The translations under genes were made by a program, and so were the position numbers. 64,000 nucleotides of DNA from Pseudomonas sp. Irchel 3E13 (GTDB lineage: Bacteria; Pseudomonadota; Gammaproteobacteria; Pseudomonadales; Pseudomonadaceae): assembly GCF_900187455.1 (NCBI RefSeq), contig NZ_FYDX01000014.1, positions 1 through 64,000 of the forward strand. The letters run 5' to 3'. The number at the start of each line of letters is the position of its first letter. Positions within the stretch are counted from its first letter, which is position 1. Below the pieces are notes generated by a model that was not told the origin of the DNA, did no database searches, and saw only the letters and a list, made by a program, of their open reading frames with translations. Positions 8,758 to 16,938 of the stretch are shown here, piece after piece.

Positions 8758-9315
8758 CTCACGACCTCTAGATCAGCTTGCTTCAATGCAATTTGTGTTT
8801 TGGTCGCCAACACTTCGTCCTGCCTAGTGTCAGCATTTACGGGCGAATAGGGACATACCTTGAGAAGCGGCGCTGCTCGGCATGAACCTGGGTGGTGCGT
8901 GGTTATTATTCTGACTTCGTGGGCAACAGGCCTGTATCTCAGACCAAGTCCATTTGGTGCGGAAAATCACGGAGAGGAGTCAGCCCTGCATCACCGCGGG
9001 CGGCGCTCGTCGAAGTCAGCGAAAAAGCCCTGGGAGCCTTTGTTAATGCGACTTGCAAGCAGTGCCGAACGGAAATTGGGGGCGATTGTAGATAGGTAAC
9101 CAACCATTGACTATGACTTATTGAGCAACAGTCTTTTACAAGAAGTGTAATAATCCGGCCCGATAAATCAGTTTCGCGACAGTTTGTCGCACCCTGCTCA
9201 ATAGTCCTGAAACGCCCGTACCACAAGGGTTTGACATTGACGCAGATCAACCAGGGTGCGCAGCCTGAGGGAAACTTCCTTCAACAAGAGGCTTGCGTCA
9301 AAACATGACTTTTGT
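8758..9315. other. 558-base intergenic region between cyoA and dsbB
   Basis: This should contain the cyo promoter. It holds only short, poorly biased open frames with no recognisable protein. Composition is less GC-rich than the flanks around 9080-9200. The one recognisable signal is an ANR/FNR-type box at 9237-9250. A non-coding transcript or a long cyo leader is possible but not demonstrated. Confidence 0.5.
9237..9250. promoter_or_regulatory. ANR/FNR-type box
   Basis: TTGACGCAGATCAA matches the TTGAY-N4-RTCAA pattern of FNR/ANR oxygen-responsive regulators. It is about 480 bases upstream of cyoA and about 70 bases beyond the 3' end of dsbB. ANR repression of cyo has been reported in P. 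putida, but this distance is long, so direct action on cyoA is uncertain. Confidence 0.45.
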
Positions 9316-9822
9316 CTAACGCTGACGACGGTTGCGGATGATGCCCAACGGCACCAGAACCACGGTCAGGATGAACGCCATAAGCGCCCACTGCGCAAGG
9401 GAAAGTCCCAATACAGGTGGGTATGGCGTAGAGCAGAAGCCGTCCACCTGGAACACCAGCGGCAATACCGAGGCCAGCGGCAGTCCGTCGACGATCGGTT
9501 GCAGGGTATCGATGCCGCAACTGACCGCCGGGTTGGCGAGGATATAGACATGGTTGCCGGCGGCGGCGACACCGCCCAGCGCACTGAGCACCACCAGCCC
9601 CTCGAAGACGGTCAGGCTGCGCTTGCCGGGCATGGCCGCGCCGATGAAGGCGAACAGGGCGATCAGCAACAGCGCGTAGCGCTGCAGGATGCACAACGGG
9701 CAAGGCGCCTCGCCAAGAACGATCTGCATGTACAAGGCACCGCCGATCAGCGCCAGACAGATCACACCCAACAGCACCAGGAAGCGCCTCTCGCGATTGA
9801 GACGCTGCGTTTGCTCGTTCAT
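9316..9822 (-). CDS. dsbB: DsbB-family disulfide bond formation protein
   Basis: A 168-residue inner-membrane protein with four hydrophobic helices. The CPLC pair is at Cys41 and Cys44 and the second periplasmic pair is at Cys102 and Cys130, so all redox cysteines of DsbB are present. DsbB reoxidises DsbA and passes electrons to ubiquinone. The ATG at 9822 is chosen because AAGGGA lies six bases before it; an upstream ATG is too close to that site. Its position beside a quinol oxidase is fitting but not an operon. Confidence 0.9.
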   Translation of the reverse strand: MNEQTQRLNRERRFLVLLGVICLALIGGALYMQIVLGEAPCPLCILQRYALLLIALFAFIGAAMPGKRSLTVFEGLVVLSALGGVAAAGNHVYILANPAVSCGIDTLQPIVDGLPLASVLPLVFQVDGFCSTPYPPVLGLSLAQWALMAFILTVVLVPLGIIRNRRQR

Positions 9823-9995
9823 TGCCATTCCCTTCACTAGGTGGTTCGACTCGGCCTCGCTGAAAGCCGCGGGGCGCACAAGATGACGGCGCGCCGGCCG
9901 AAAGTCTACATGCAGACCGCGGATCAAAGGTGAAGTCCGTGTGAAAAGGCAGGCGCAGGAAGGAGTGAAGAGGAGGCTGATTAAAGGAGGATTAA

Positions 9996-10039
9996 TGAAA
10001 AAGCACCGCGACGACTCAGCATTGCGCCGAGCCGTCGCG
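9996..10039 (-). terminator. Rho-independent terminator of hmp
   Basis: On the reverse strand an 11-bp stem with one mismatch (10029-10039 with 10007-10017) is followed by the T-rich run GCTTTTTCATT, eight bases after the hmp stop. Confidence 0.75.
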
Positions 10040-10046
10040 ATTGGGC

Positions 10047-11228
10047 TTATTCCAGCGCCGCAGCCGGCCCGAAGAACTCATACCGGCTCTGCCCTTCCGG
10101 CACGCCCGCAGCCTTCAACTGGCGCTTCACCGCTGCCATGAACGGCTTGGGCCCGAGGAAGTAGGCATCCACATCCCGCTCCAGCGGCAACCAGCCGGCC
10201 AGTTGCTCCTGGCTCAGGTAACCCAGGGCATCCCCCGGCAGGCTCACGCCGTCATCCTCGTCATAGCAATAGAAACGCTTGAGCTGCGGATGCCGCGCCG
10301 CCAGCGCATCAACGTGTTCACGGAAGGCATGCACCGCGCCGTTGCGGGCGCAATGGATGAAATGCACCAGCCGACCGCTGTCCAGCGCCGCGTCCAGCAT
10401 CGCCAGGGTCGGGGTGATGCCGACGCCGCCGCTTATCAGCACCAGCGGCTTGTCGCTGGCAGCCAGGACGAAATCGCCCGCCGGCGGGAACAGGTTGATG
10501 CTGTCACCCACTTTCAGTTGGTCATGCAGGTAATTGGACACCTTGCCGCCCGCCTCGCGCTTGACGCTGATGCGGTACAGACGGCCGTCACCGAGGCTCG
10601 ACAGGGAATAGTTGCGGCGCTGCTCCGCACCGTCGATGAACAGTTGCAGGCCGATGTATTGCCCCGGCTCGGCCACCAGCACCGGCTTGCCGTCGACCGG
10701 CGCGAAGTAGAAGGAGACGATCTCGGCGCTCTCCTCGACCCGCTCGACCAGCGTGAACGCCCGCGCACCGCGCCAGCCACCTTCGGCCGCTTCCTTCTGC
10801 TGATACATGCCTTCTTCGGCGCCGATCAGGATGTCCGCCAGTTGCTGGTACGCCGCGCCCCAGGCCGCCAGCACTTCGGGGGTGGCGATCTCGCTGCCCA
10901 GCACTTCCTCGATGGCGCGCAACAGGCAGCGACCGACGATCGGGTAGTGCTCAGGCAGGATCTGCAAGGCCACATGCTTGTTGATGATCTGGCCGACCAG
11001 CCCGCCCAACTGCTCCAGTTGGTCGATATGTCGCGCGTACATCAGCACGCCGTTGGCCAGCGCCCGTGGCTGGTCGCCGCTGGACTGGTGGGCCTGGTTG
11101 AACAGCGGACGTACTTCGGGGTACTCGCTGAGCATCATTTTGTAGAAGTGAGTGGTCAGAGCTTCGCCACCGCTTTCCAGCAGCGGGACTGTGGCTTTGA
11201 CGATTGCACGGTCTTGGGCATTAAGCAT
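10047..11228 (-). CDS. hmp: Flavohemoglobin, nitric oxide dioxygenase
   Basis: A 393-residue two-part enzyme that converts NO and O2 to nitrate with NAD(P)H. Residues 1-140 form a globin domain with the proximal-histidine region NKHVALQILPEHY. Residues 150-393 form a ferredoxin-reductase-like domain with the FAD motif RRNYSLS, the nucleotide motif GGVGITP and the C-terminal YEFFGP. AGGAG lies seven bases before the ATG. It is divergent from its regulator gene and has a sigma54-like promoter and NorR-type sites in the shared region. Known as fhp in P. aeruginosa. Confidence 0.96.
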   Translation of the reverse strand: MLNAQDRAIVKATVPLLESGGEALTTHFYKMMLSEYPEVRPLFNQAHQSSGDQPRALANGVLMYARHIDQLEQLGGLVGQIINKHVALQILPEHYPIVGRCLLRAIEEVLGSEIATPEVLAAWGAAYQQLADILIGAEEGMYQQKEAAEGGWRGARAFTLVERVEESAEIVSFYFAPVDGKPVLVAEPGQYIGLQLFIDGAEQRRNYSLSSLGDGRLYRISVKREAGGKVSNYLHDQLKVGDSINLFPPAGDFVLAASDKPLVLISGGVGITPTLAMLDAALDSGRLVHFIHCARNGAVHAFREHVDALAARHPQLKRFYCYDEDDGVSLPGDALGYLSQEQLAGWLPLERDVDAYFLGPKPFMAAVKRQLKAAGVPEGQSRYEFFGPAAALE

Positions 11229-11278
11229 GAAACGACTCCTGAGCCTTAGGCTTCTGGTTTAAACACTGCCCTTGTCAT

Positions 11279-11295
11279 TTCAGAATTCGTGCCAA
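11279..11295 (-). promoter_or_regulatory. Sigma54-type -24/-12 element for hmp
   Basis: The reverse strand reads TTGGCACGAATTCTGAA. The -24 half (TTGGCACG) is perfect. The -12 half is imperfect, with GA in place of the usual GC. It would start transcription near 11267, giving a leader of about 40 bases before hmp. Confidence 0.65.
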
Positions 11296-11335
11296 CCTTA
11301 AAACCCAGCAAAATCAGGCACCTGAAAGCCAAAGA

Positions 11336-11391
11336 GTCAAAATGACACAAAGCCTGCTAGAGTCATTAAGACCAACAGGAGTCATTATGAC
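11336..11391. promoter_or_regulatory. Three NorR/FhpR-type enhancer sites
   Basis: Three copies of the GT-N7-AC pattern: GTCAAAATGAC (11336-11346), GTCATTAAGAC (11362-11372) and GTCATTATGAC (11381-11391). They lie about 40-110 bases upstream of the sigma54-like element of hmp, in the range expected for enhancer binding. The third overlaps the norR start codon, which suggests autorepression. Confidence 0.8.
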
Positions 11392-12943
11392 CGCAAAATC
11401 CCTGCTCACCGCCCTGCTCCCCCTGGTCAGCGACCTGTCCCGCGAACTGCCGGAAGGCGAGCGCTATCGCCGCCTGCTGGAAGCCATGCGCGCGCTGCTG
11501 CCCTGCGATGCCGCCGCGCTGCTGCGCCTGGACGGCGAGTGGCTGGTGCCGCTGGCGGTGGACGGATTGAGCGCTGACACCCTCGGGCGCCGCTTCCGGG
11601 TCAGCGAGCACCCGCGTTTCGCCGCCCTGCTCAGCCGCAGCGGGCCGACCCGCTTCGCCAGCGACAGCGAACTGCCCGACCCTTACGACGGGCTGGTCGA
11701 AGGCCTTCACCAGCAGCTTGAAGTCCACGATTGCATGGGCTGCCCGCTGTTCGTCGATGAACAGCCGTGGGGCCTGATCACCCTTGACGCGCTGTCGCCG
11801 GAAAGCTTCCAGCAGGTCGAGCTGGATTCCCTGCAAGCCTTCGCCAGCCTCGCCGCGGCCACCGTCAACGTGGCCCAGCGCATCGAACGCCTGGCCCTGC
11901 GCGCCGAGGACGAACACCAGCGCGCCGAGGTCTACCGCCAGGCCAGCGGCCAGCAGGACAAGGAACTGATCGGCCAGAGCAAGGCGCACAAGCGCCTGCT
12001 GGAAGAAATCCGCCTGGTAGGCGGCAGCGACCTGACCGTGCTGGTCACCGGGGAAACCGGGGTCGGCAAGGAACTGGTGGCCCAGGCCATTCACCAGGCC
12101 TCGCCGCGTGCCGACAAACCGCTGATCAGCCTCAACTGCGCCGCTTTGCCCGACACCCTGGTGGAAAGCGAACTGTTCGGCCATGTCCGTGGCGCCTTCA
12201 CCGGCGCGGTCGGCGAGCGCCGTGGCAAGTTCGAATTGGCCAACGGCGGCACGCTGTTTCTCGATGAAGTCGGCGAGCTGCCGCTGCTGGTCCAGGCCAA
12301 ACTGCTGCGGGTGCTGCAGAGCGGCCAGTTACAGCGCCTGGGCTCGGACCAGGAGCACCGCGTGGACGTACGCCTGATCGCCGCAACCAACCGCGACCTC
12401 GCCGAGGAAGTGCGCGCCGGCCGCTACCGCGCCGACTTCTACCACCGCCTGAGCGTTTACCCGCTGCCCGTGCCGGCGCTGCGCGAGCGCGGTCGCGATG
12501 TGCTGCTGCTCAGCGGTTACTTCCTTGAGCAGAATCGCTCGCGCATGGGCCTCAACAGCCTGCGCCTGAGCCCCGAAGCCCAGGCCGCGCTGCTGGCCTA
12601 CGACTGGCCGGGCAATGTCCGTGAACTGGAACACCTGATCGGCCGCTCGGCGCTCAAGGCCCTTGGCCAACACCGCGACCGCCCGCGTATTCTCAGCCTC
12701 GACGCCGCCGACCTCGACCTGCCAGGTGTCACCAACGCGCCGGCCGAGCCCGCACCGTTTCACGCCTCCCCTGACGCCGCCGTCAGCGGCGATCTGCGCC
12801 AGGCGCTGGACCTGTACCAGCGCCACCTGATAGAAGCGTGCCTGGAACGGCATCAACACAACTGGGCCAGCGCCGCACGCGAACTGGGCCTGGACCGTGC
12901 CAACCTCGCCCGCCTCGCCCGTCGCCTCGGTCTACGCGGATAG
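11387..12943 (+). CDS. norR: NO-responsive sigma54-dependent activator (NorR/FhpR family)
   Basis: A 518-residue enhancer-binding protein. Residues 1-170 form a GAF domain keeping the residues around the mononuclear iron of E. coli NorR (Asp98 and Asp101 in LPDPYDG, His114 and Cys116 in VHDCMG). The central AAA+ domain has Walker A GETGVGKE (222-229) and the sigma54 loop GAFTGA (269-274). The Fis-type helix-turn-helix is at about 490-515. The ATG at 11387 follows CAGGAG; the frame runs back to 11342, but that start would cover two of the binding sites. It presumably activates hmp; P. aeruginosa calls the equivalent FhpR. Confidence 0.93.
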   Translation: MTAKSLLTALLPLVSDLSRELPEGERYRRLLEAMRALLPCDAAALLRLDGEWLVPLAVDGLSADTLGRRFRVSEHPRFAALLSRSGPTRFASDSELPDPYDGLVEGLHQQLEVHDCMGCPLFVDEQPWGLITLDALSPESFQQVELDSLQAFASLAAATVNVAQRIERLALRAEDEHQRAEVYRQASGQQDKELIGQSKAHKRLLEEIRLVGGSDLTVLVTGETGVGKELVAQAIHQASPRADKPLISLNCAALPDTLVESELFGHVRGAFTGAVGERRGKFELANGGTLFLDEVGELPLLVQAKLLRVLQSGQLQRLGSDQEHRVDVRLIAATNRDLAEEVRAGRYRADFYHRLSVYPLPVPALRERGRDVLLLSGYFLEQNRSRMGLNSLRLSPEAQAALLAYDWPGNVRELEHLIGRSALKALGQHRDRPRILSLDAADLDLPGVTNAPAEPAPFHASPDAAVSGDLRQALDLYQRHLIEACLERHQHNWASAARELGLDRANLARLARRLGLRG

Positions 12944-13022
12944 CGAGATGCGTTAAAGCCATGGCCGCTCGGGTCGATAACCCGGCACAAGCCTCTGAAT
13001 CCCATTTTTCACGAAGGTCACT

Positions 13023-13922
13023 ATGTTCTCGCAAAAAGCTCGCGCGGACTCGCTGTCGCTGCTGCTGTTCACCCTGCGCAGCGGCAAGCTGATGGCGATC
13101 AACCTGCTCAAGGTCAGCGAGATCATTCCCTGTCCGCCGCTGACCCGCCTGCCCGAAGCGCATCCCCACGTCAAAGGCGTGGCGACCCTGCGCGGCAACC
13201 CGCTGCCGGTGATCGACCTGTCCCGCGCCATCGGCGAGCGACCGCTGGCCGACCCCAACGGTGGCTGCCTGATCGTCACGGACATCAGCCGTTCCAAGCA
13301 GGGCCTGCATGTCCAGGCGGTGAGCCGCATCGTGCACTGCCTGAGCACCGACATCCGGCCGCCGCCCTATGCGTCCGGGGAAAAATCGTTCATTACCGGC
13401 GTGACACGCATCGACGACGCGCTGGTGCAGGTGCTGGATATCGAGAAGGTCATCCACGGCATCACCCCGAGCCGCCACGACAACGCCCCGGCGCAGTTGA
13501 ACAGCGAAGACGCGGCGGTGCTGGCGGCGACCAACATACTGGTGGTCGATGACAGCCAGGTTGCGCTGCAACAGTCGATCTACACCCTGCGCAGCCTCGG
13601 CCTGGAATGCCATACCGCGCGTAGCGCCAAGGATGCGATCGCGATGCTGCTGGAACTGCAAGGCACCGACCAGGAGATCAACGTGGTGGTGTCGGACATC
13701 GAGATGTCCGAGATGGACGGCTTCGCCTTCACCCGCACCCTGCGCGAGACGCCGGACTTCCAGCACCTCTATGTGCTGCTGCACACCTCGCTCGACAGCG
13801 CGATGAACAGCGAAAAGGCCAAGGCGGCCGGGGCCAACGCGGTCCTGACCAAGTTCTCGTCGCCGGAACTGACCGACTGCCTGATCGTGGCGGCGCGGAC
13901 AGTGGCGTTCGCTGAGCGCTAA
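13023..13922 (+). CDS. cheV: CheV-type chemotaxis coupling protein
   Basis: A 299-residue protein with a CheW-like domain (about 8-155) followed by a receiver domain (about 170-295). The receiver has the acidic pair Asp176/Asp177, phospho-acceptor Asp225 (VVSDIEMSEMDG) and the conserved Lys of LTKF. CheV proteins couple receptors to CheA in a phosphorylation-tunable way. Three chemoreceptor genes lie in this window, one of them 1.2 kb away (15121-16704). It stands alone, without other che genes. Confidence 0.92.
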   Translation: MFSQKARADSLSLLLFTLRSGKLMAINLLKVSEIIPCPPLTRLPEAHPHVKGVATLRGNPLPVIDLSRAIGERPLADPNGGCLIVTDISRSKQGLHVQAVSRIVHCLSTDIRPPPYASGEKSFITGVTRIDDALVQVLDIEKVIHGITPSRHDNAPAQLNSEDAAVLAATNILVVDDSQVALQQSIYTLRSLGLECHTARSAKDAIAMLLELQGTDQEINVVVSDIEMSEMDGFAFTRTLRETPDFQHLYVLLHTSLDSAMNSEKAKAAGANAVLTKFSSPELTDCLIVAARTVAFAER

Positions 13923-13940
13923 CCAAAGGTAACTGATTGA

Positions 13941-13974
13941 CCCTGGGGGAGCTGGCTTGCCAGCTCCCACAGGG
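13941..13974. repeat. REP-type palindrome (GAGCTGGC-tt-GCCAGCTC)
   Basis: Arms CCCTGGGGGAGCTGGC and GCCAGCTCCCACAGGG pair over 16 bases with one mismatch and a 2-base loop. A close relative is at 44032-44066. Located in the gap after cheV. Confidence 0.8.
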
Positions 13975-14047
13975 TACGCACCACGCTTGTCGCGCTATGG
14001 CAGTCATGCATAATCCAGCCTTCATGCCCCAGCGGAGCCTTTTCCCG

Positions 14048-14359
14048 ATGAAAGCGCAGACCCTCACCCTTCTCAGCGCCCTCCTGCTGGCCGGCACCGC
14101 GCAAGCCTCCAGCGACCAGGCCTGGGCCGAACACGACAAGCAACTGCTGCGCGCCTGCACCCAGGCCAGCCAGCTCAAGGACGTCCGCGCCCTCGGCAAG
14201 AGCGCCGAATTCGACGACCGCACCGGCTACTCCGCCCTGCTCCTGCAAGGCCGCTTCCCGCAAAAACACATGAACAACCGCAAGGGCACCGAGCTGTGCC
14301 TCTATGACCGGCGCCACAAGACCGCCACCGTTACCGAATGGACCCCTGGCAAACCGTGA
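14048..14359 (+). CDS. Small secreted protein of unknown function
   Basis: A 103-residue protein starting MKAQTLTLLSALLLAGTAQA, a clear signal peptide with Ala-X-Ala cleavage near residue 20. The mature part is polar with two cysteines (in LRACTQ and ELCLYD) that could form a disulfide in the periplasm. The frame is open upstream to 13937, but that stretch reads through the REP palindrome and is not credible. It overlaps the next gene, so the two may be co-translated. I do not recognise a family. Confidence 0.7.
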   Translation: MKAQTLTLLSALLLAGTAQASSDQAWAEHDKQLLRACTQASQLKDVRALGKSAEFDDRTGYSALLLQGRFPQKHMNNRKGTELCLYDRRHKTATVTEWTPGKP

Positions 14360-15111
14360 GCAACGCTGAAGCGAACACCCTGCATTTCAACTGCACCGGC
14401 TGCGGTAAGTGCTGCACCGGCCATCACGTCCCGCTGACCCTGAGCGAAGCCCGTCAGTGGGTCGATGACGGCGGCCAGGTCATCGTGCTGGTCGAGGCCT
14501 TCCTCGACAACGGCCTGGGCCTGCCGGTCGAGCAGCAGGAGCACGCCCGCCGTCGTTCCTGCGCGGTGCCCTGCGGCGCGACCGACGCTTTCGTCGCCAT
14601 CACCTTCGCCGCCTTCAACCCCGGGCCATGCCGCAACCTCGACGCCGACCTGCGCTGCCTGATCTACGAGCGCCGGCCGCTGGTCTGCCGTATCTATCCC
14701 ATGGAGATCAATCCGCATATCCCGTTGCGCCCCGAAGCCAAGGACTGTCCGCCAGAAGCCTGGGAAAGCGGCGACGCGCTGATCCACCGCGAGCGCGTCG
14801 TCGACCCGCAACTGCTGGAACTGATCGAGCGTTCGCGCCAGGCCGACCGCCAGGACATCCGCAGCAAGGCCCTGGTCTGCCAACGCCTGGGCATCGACAC
14901 CAGTGCGCTGAAAGGCAACGGCTTCACGGCTTATCTTCCGGACACGACGGCACTGCGCCAGGCCATGATCGAGACGGCCAGCGATGCGGACGCGGCTCTC
15001 GCCGCCTGGACATTACATGTGGAGGATGGCGACCTTGCCGGAAAGCTGAGCTCGGCAGGGGCCAGGGTCACCGGCGTGAGCGCCGGGCACTACAGTTTCA
15101 TCGGGTTCTGA
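14338..15111 (+). CDS. YkgJ-type cysteine-cluster protein (larger form)
   Basis: A 257-residue protein with the N-terminal motif CTGCGKCC and later cysteines (CAVPC, CRNL, LRCLIY, LVCRIYP), the pattern of the YkgJ/UPF0153 family of presumed Zn or Fe-S chelators. Two starts compete: ATG at 14338 and GTG at 14356. The GTG gives a 4-base overlap with the preceding stop; neither has a strong ribosome site. It is a second, different member of the family found at 1968-2327. Function unknown. Confidence 0.8.
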   Translation: MDPWQTVSNAEANTLHFNCTGCGKCCTGHHVPLTLSEARQWVDDGGQVIVLVEAFLDNGLGLPVEQQEHARRRSCAVPCGATDAFVAITFAAFNPGPCRNLDADLRCLIYERRPLVCRIYPMEINPHIPLRPEAKDCPPEAWESGDALIHRERVVDPQLLELIERSRQADRQDIRSKALVCQRLGIDTSALKGNGFTAYLPDTTALRQAMIETASDADAALAAWTLHVEDGDLAGKLSSAGARVTGVSAGHYSFIGF

Positions 15112-15120
15112 TCCGGCGTC

Positions 15121-16704
15121 TTATTGACGCCGGCACCAGAACTCTTCGGCCAGGCGACGCAGGTCTTCGGCAAGACCGGCCACGTCACTGGCGGTGGAAT
15201 GTCCACGCTGGCCGGCAGTGACACTCTGCTCGCTGGCCTGGCGGATGCTGATGATGTTGCGGTTGATGTCTTCGCTGACCAGGCTCTGCTGCTCCACCGC
15301 CGACGCGATCTGCATGCTCATCTCGCTGATCTGGTTGACCCGCTGGCTGATGCCGTGCAGCGCCTGGGTCGCGTGTTGGGCCTGCTCGACGCTCTGCCCG
15401 GCGTGATCGCTGCTCTGCTGCATTGCCACCACCGCGTCACGGGCGCCGCTCTGCAGCACGCTGATCATCCGCTGGATTTCCCCGGTCGATTGCGCGGTGC
15501 GCTGGGCCAGGCCACGGACTTCATCGGCGACCACCGCAAACCCGCGACCATGGTCGCCGGCCCGGGCGGCTTCGATCGCCGCGTTGAGCGCCAGCAGGTT
15601 GGTCTGCTCGGCGATGCTGTGAATAACTTCCAGCACGCCGGAGATTTCCTCGCTGTGGTTCTCCAGGGTGTGCACCACTTCAGTGGCTTCGGCCAGGGCG
15701 TTGGCCAGTTGCAGGATGGTCGTGCGGCTCTGATCCACCAGGTTATGGCCCACCTGGGTTTCATCTTCGGCCTGGTCCGCCGCGCGGGAGGCCTGCTGCG
15801 CGCTGCTGGCCACTTCCGCCACCCGCGCCGCCATGCGGTTGATCGCATCCGCCACCTGGTCCGCGTCGCCCTGCTGGCCGACCGTGGTGGTGTGGCTGTG
15901 TTGCAGATGACTGGCGAGGTCGGCGGTGTGCCCGGCCAGGCGCTTGGAGGTGTCACCGATGCGCCCGACCACGGCGCCCATCTGCGCTTCGAGCATCTGC
16001 AGGGCGAACTCGATCTGCCCCACTTCATCGCGGCGGCCGGTGTACAACTGCTGGCTCAGCGGGTTGTCCGCCACTTCGTTGGCCCGGACGCGCAAGCGTT
16101 CCAGCGGACGCAGGGTCCGCGAGATCAGCACCGCGCCGAGCGCCACGAAGACCAGCCACTCCACCGCGCCCTGCAAGGCAAATTCCGGCAACACCAGGCG
16201 GCTGCCGCCCAGCACCAGCGCCAGCAGCCCGGCCAGGTTCAGCGCCAGGCGCTTGCCCAGGCCCAGCACCGGCAGACGATCACGCCAGGTCAGCGTGCCG
16301 TTGCGCAGTTTGGCGTAATGCAGCTCGGCGGCGGCTACCTGGGCGCGGGTCGGCTTGGTGCGCACCGATTGATATTCCACCGTTTCACCATGGCTGGTGA
16401 TCGGCGAGACGAACGCGCTGACCCAATAGTGATCGCCGTTCTTGCAGCGATTCTTCACCAGGCCCATCCACGAGCGGCCCTTTTTCAGGGTGGCCCACAT
16501 GTGTTCGAACGCCGCAGAAGGCATGTCCGGGTGGCGAACGATATGATGCGCGCTCCCGATCAGTTCTTCCCGGGAGAACCCGCTGATCTTGATGAACTCG
16601 TCGTTGGCGTAAGTTATGGCACTGGTGAGATCAGTGGTGGAAAGGATGTTAGCGTCACCACGGTAATCCACATTGCGACCGGTCACAGGCAGATTGCTCT
16701 TCAT
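15121..16704 (-). CDS. Aer-like methyl-accepting chemotaxis protein with N-terminal PAS domain
   Basis: A 527-residue receptor. Residues 10-130 are a PAS domain (YANDEFIKISGFSREELIG), resembling E. coli Aer, which senses redox state through FAD. Two hydrophobic segments (about 150-195) anchor it in the inner membrane. A HAMP-like region leads into the signalling domain, whose hairpin tip EQTNLLALNAAIEAARAG is intact. An energy- or redox-taxis role fits but flavin binding is not proven. No C-terminal CheR-docking pentapeptide is present. Confidence 0.9.
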   Translation of the reverse strand: MKSNLPVTGRNVDYRGDANILSTTDLTSAITYANDEFIKISGFSREELIGSAHHIVRHPDMPSAAFEHMWATLKKGRSWMGLVKNRCKNGDHYWVSAFVSPITSHGETVEYQSVRTKPTRAQVAAAELHYAKLRNGTLTWRDRLPVLGLGKRLALNLAGLLALVLGGSRLVLPEFALQGAVEWLVFVALGAVLISRTLRPLERLRVRANEVADNPLSQQLYTGRRDEVGQIEFALQMLEAQMGAVVGRIGDTSKRLAGHTADLASHLQHSHTTTVGQQGDADQVADAINRMAARVAEVASSAQQASRAADQAEDETQVGHNLVDQSRTTILQLANALAEATEVVHTLENHSEEISGVLEVIHSIAEQTNLLALNAAIEAARAGDHGRGFAVVADEVRGLAQRTAQSTGEIQRMISVLQSGARDAVVAMQQSSDHAGQSVEQAQHATQALHGISQRVNQISEMSMQIASAVEQQSLVSEDINRNIISIRQASEQSVTAGQRGHSTASDVAGLAEDLRRLAEEFWCRRQ

Positions 16705-16842
16705 CGAGAGGCGCTCGTCGTTCGGATGAGGGGGTTATAAAGCAGGGCGGAAATACTACGGGCGACCCCTTGCGCGGACGTTGATCCAGAGCAGCATTAC
16801 GGCCCTTTGCCATCACCGTCTGTCCGCCGCGACCCGACTAAC

Positions 16843-16869
16843 TGACAGCCGTGACAGCTAGCCGTCACG
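16843..16869. promoter_or_regulatory. Direct and inverted repeats upstream of the mexM-like gene
   Basis: TGACAGC occurs at 16843-16849 and again at 16852-16858, a 9-base spacing. CGTGAC (16850-16855) is also inverted as GTCACG (16864-16869). A -10-like TATATA follows at about 16889. The cluster therefore sits over the expected -35 region, as an OmpR-family activator site would. The response regulator at 21237 is the natural candidate binder. Confidence 0.4.
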
Positions 16870-16938
16870 CTGCCGACCCGGTCTGATCTATATAAACGTA
16901 ATAGCCCTCTCTCCCACCTGTCCCGGCACCTTTGACGC

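Noticed and set aside
8939..9250. 103-codon reverse frame in the cyoA-dsbB gap
   Set aside because: TTG start inside the ANR-type box, no ribosome site, poor codon bias and no recognisable protein. Treated as non-coding.
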